A stretch of 38,216 bases of DNA, from contig CAJPVJ010000122.1 in NCBI GenBank assembly GCA_905397405.1, forward strand, positions 1 to 38,216. The letters are read 5' to 3'. Within the stretch, counting starts at the first letter, position 1; the number at the start of each line of letters is the position of its first letter. The DNA is from Oppiella nova. Lineage: Eukaryota > Arthropoda > Arachnida > Sarcoptiformes > Oppiidae. Below the pieces are notes generated by a model, which saw only the letters and a list, made by a program, of their open reading frames with translations, searched no databases and had not been told where the DNA came from. This document shows, piece by piece, positions 35,978-38,216 of the stretch. The translations under genes and the position numbers were made by a program.

Positions 35978-38216
35978 CAATCATTCAAATCTTTTATCTC
36001 TCGAAAAAACATGTCGTAATGAAAACCTAATTAATTATAATTTTTTGATTTTTATATGAAATATATTCGTATTTTACATATAATTATAAGTATCGATAAT
36101 TGGTGTCAAAAAATCATAGATAATAAAAATAATAAGAATAATACATAAGAAATGTATTGACAATCCTTATGGTTACATATTATCAGGGCATGGGTTAATA
36201 GGGCTCCGAGTTATGGGGTTGGGTTGTCATATAAATAACAAAATTATTTGCTACAAATGTTTCTACAAATTCATTTGAGATTCAAATATATTATTATTAT
36301 TATAAAAATATTTTTATAGCTTTTTTATGTGTTTATAAATTAGTATAAATTAAATAATAAGTAACTCATTAGCATCCCCATCCCCCTTAACCCGGTTTCC
36401 CCTTTGCATATCGCTAAACAAATTGTGTAATTATAATAAATAGGTTTTAATGTATGAGTTTAACAGTAATTGTGTTTTTCAATATTAATGTAATTAAAAA
36501 CCAATACTTAATTCGATGACTGATTAAAGTAAAACCAAAAACCGTTTTAGGACTACATTTCAAGTGTAAAATAATTATAAGTCTATTAGTCGTGGGTTTT
36601 ATTTATTGAAAAGCAAAAATTTATTACAACTTTGTGTGATCAATAAAACAAACAAAAAATCGCTTTTCAACGCTTTTCATATTTGTATCAAAAATTTTTA
36701 AGCTATTTATTTGTTTCGCAGCAAAATTGTTTTGTAATAAAATATTTTTTATTACATAATTATTAACGAAAATTCTCATTTTCTATATTCTGTTATGTAA
36801 TCGTGTAATGAATTTATTCGTGATTTATTGTATGTGTTTTTAAATTACTATATTATTTTTCGTTATAATTGTTATTGTTATTATTGCATAAATTGATAAA
36901 CAGTATTAATATTATATGAATTGAAAATTTTACTCTCATATTAAATATCAATTGCCCGAAAATTTTAGTCTTAAAATTCATATAAAAAAGATATTAAACA
37001 ACAAAATAACTGTTAATTCATTCATACAATTCATTAAATATCATTGAAATTCTGTATAATTTGCTCATTAAATACATTTATGAATGGTATTTGTATTGAG
37101 AAGTAAAATAATAATTATTTATTTATAAACATAAAAACACAGTGAATATAATGAACATTAATAGAAATCATATAAACTATACAATTAATTTACAATCCTT
37201 TTTCATGATAAAACATACAACTCCCTAATCATTAAGCAAAGTACGCTAATGAGAAATACTGTATATAAATATAACTATTATTTAAATATATAAATAGATT
37301 AGATATAAAATAAATAGCAATTTATTATTCAACTCAAAATACTGGACACAATGAATTTCATTATAGATGTGAAGATTTGGTTTATATTTGGGTTTATGTG
37401 TAGGAAAAGAAAAGAAAAATCTCTTATTTATGTCTATTTTTGGTGTATTTGTGTGAATCTCTAAATCGCTTTCCAGTGACCGCTAAACAGAAGCGAAATA
37501 ATAATTAAATTAATGATAAGAATATGAAAAACGAGAAAAAATAATAAAAATTATTATTATATTTAGTGTATTGAAATTGATGTTGCTTATAAATGGTAGC
37601 CTGTGAGATGTGTATCATTTTGCTGTATTAAACACAATTGGTATAATTTTCGTGACTGACCCTAATGTTATATATTTGCTCACTATATCTAATGGGTAAC
37701 ACAAAAGGACTTTTCATAAAACAATTTTTCCACTCGTTTAAGAGTAAAATGCTTTGTTTTCCTGACTTCTCATATATTAGTTCATAAATACCTCGTATAA
37801 TAAGTTATATTTAATGATTTCTGTTCACATACTATGGACACTACAATATTTTTTAATAGCCATCACATTTTGTTTGTTCATTATATCGAGTGATTCACTG
37901 TAGACAACAATATATCGTTAGATAATTGTGACAAAAAATTAATTATTTAAATATGAAATCTCATGTTATGTTATGTAATATTTGTATGAAATGTATTACT
38001 CAGAGAAATACAATACAATAAAAGCGAGAAATGAATTAATACTAAATCTTATTTTAATAGAAAATTGCTTGAAATCTACTAATCGTTGCAAAAAACGAGT
38101 CAAATATTAAATACAATACAATATAAAAAAATCTCGTTTTAAACACAATAGTAATAATCAATCGAAACATATATTTATTGAATTAACTATCGTTTTATTA
38201 TTACATTTATTTAATA

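Larger units (their letters stand above)
34036..38216. other. AT-rich non-coding DNA to the right edge
   Basis: No supportable gene, RNA or mobile element. A slightly GC-richer patch is at 36180-36225. The 78-residue frame at 35076-35312 is lysine/asparagine/isoleucine-rich and looks like a chance frame. Confidence 0.5.

Noticed and set aside
5459-38216. tRNA, rRNA or CRISPR features
   Set aside because: No B-box-like GGTTCGAATC core with matching acceptor arms, no rRNA-like conserved stretches and no regularly spaced repeats other than microsatellites were found by eye.

Overview
The window looks like nuclear DNA from an arthropod, most likely a mite or another small chelicerate. It is strongly AT-rich, roughly three quarters A+T by eye. 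Its recognisable genes are split by short introns (65-318 bp) with GT-AG borders, and the intergenic DNA is studded with (GA)n/(TC)n microsatellites. The animal placement rests on intron structure and general look. The mite suggestion is inference and could be wrong.

Positions 1-1016 hold the 3' end of a plus-strand gene for a cysteine-rich, probably secreted protein. I do not recognise the family. Its cysteines repeat with exactly the same spacing in two successive modules, and each module is interrupted by a phase-0 intron at the same point.

Positions 1526-5458 hold three tandem plus-strand genes for classical short-chain dehydrogenases/reductases (SDR, FabG-like). All three share one three-exon plan, with a phase-0 and a phase-2 intron at matching codons. 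They arose by tandem duplication of a gene plus its flanks. The middle of exon 1 is almost identical in all three copies while both ends have diverged. That fits gene conversion or collapsed assembly of paralogues. Copies 1 and 3 both carry frame-breaking duplications inside this homogenised stretch, one beside a single N, and I read these mainly as assembly defects. Copy 2 is the clean reference copy.

Positions 5459-38216, about 86% of the window, contain no gene I can prove. They hold AT-rich DNA, about 20 GA/TC arrays in both orientations, one GT/GA compound array, a 546/551-bp tandem duplication next to an exact 127-bp repeat (14807-16124), and a second 128-bp tandem duplication (33780-34035). 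A few short GC-enriched islands stand out, at about 5590-5958, 7570-7730, 10343-10440, 18270-18340, 18540-19440, 22560-22640 and 28686-28741. Some of these have exon-like reading frames ending at good splice donors, several on the minus strand. They may be exons of an unannotated gene with very long introns, or regulatory islands, and they are marked as speculative. I saw no tRNA, rRNA, CRISPR array or transposase gene.

The two best leads are the cysteine module with fixed spacing and the homogenised SDR cluster with its assembly scars. Exact 127-bp repeats at two unrelated places suggest a k-mer assembler footprint, so duplications in this window should be checked in reads before they are interpreted biologically.
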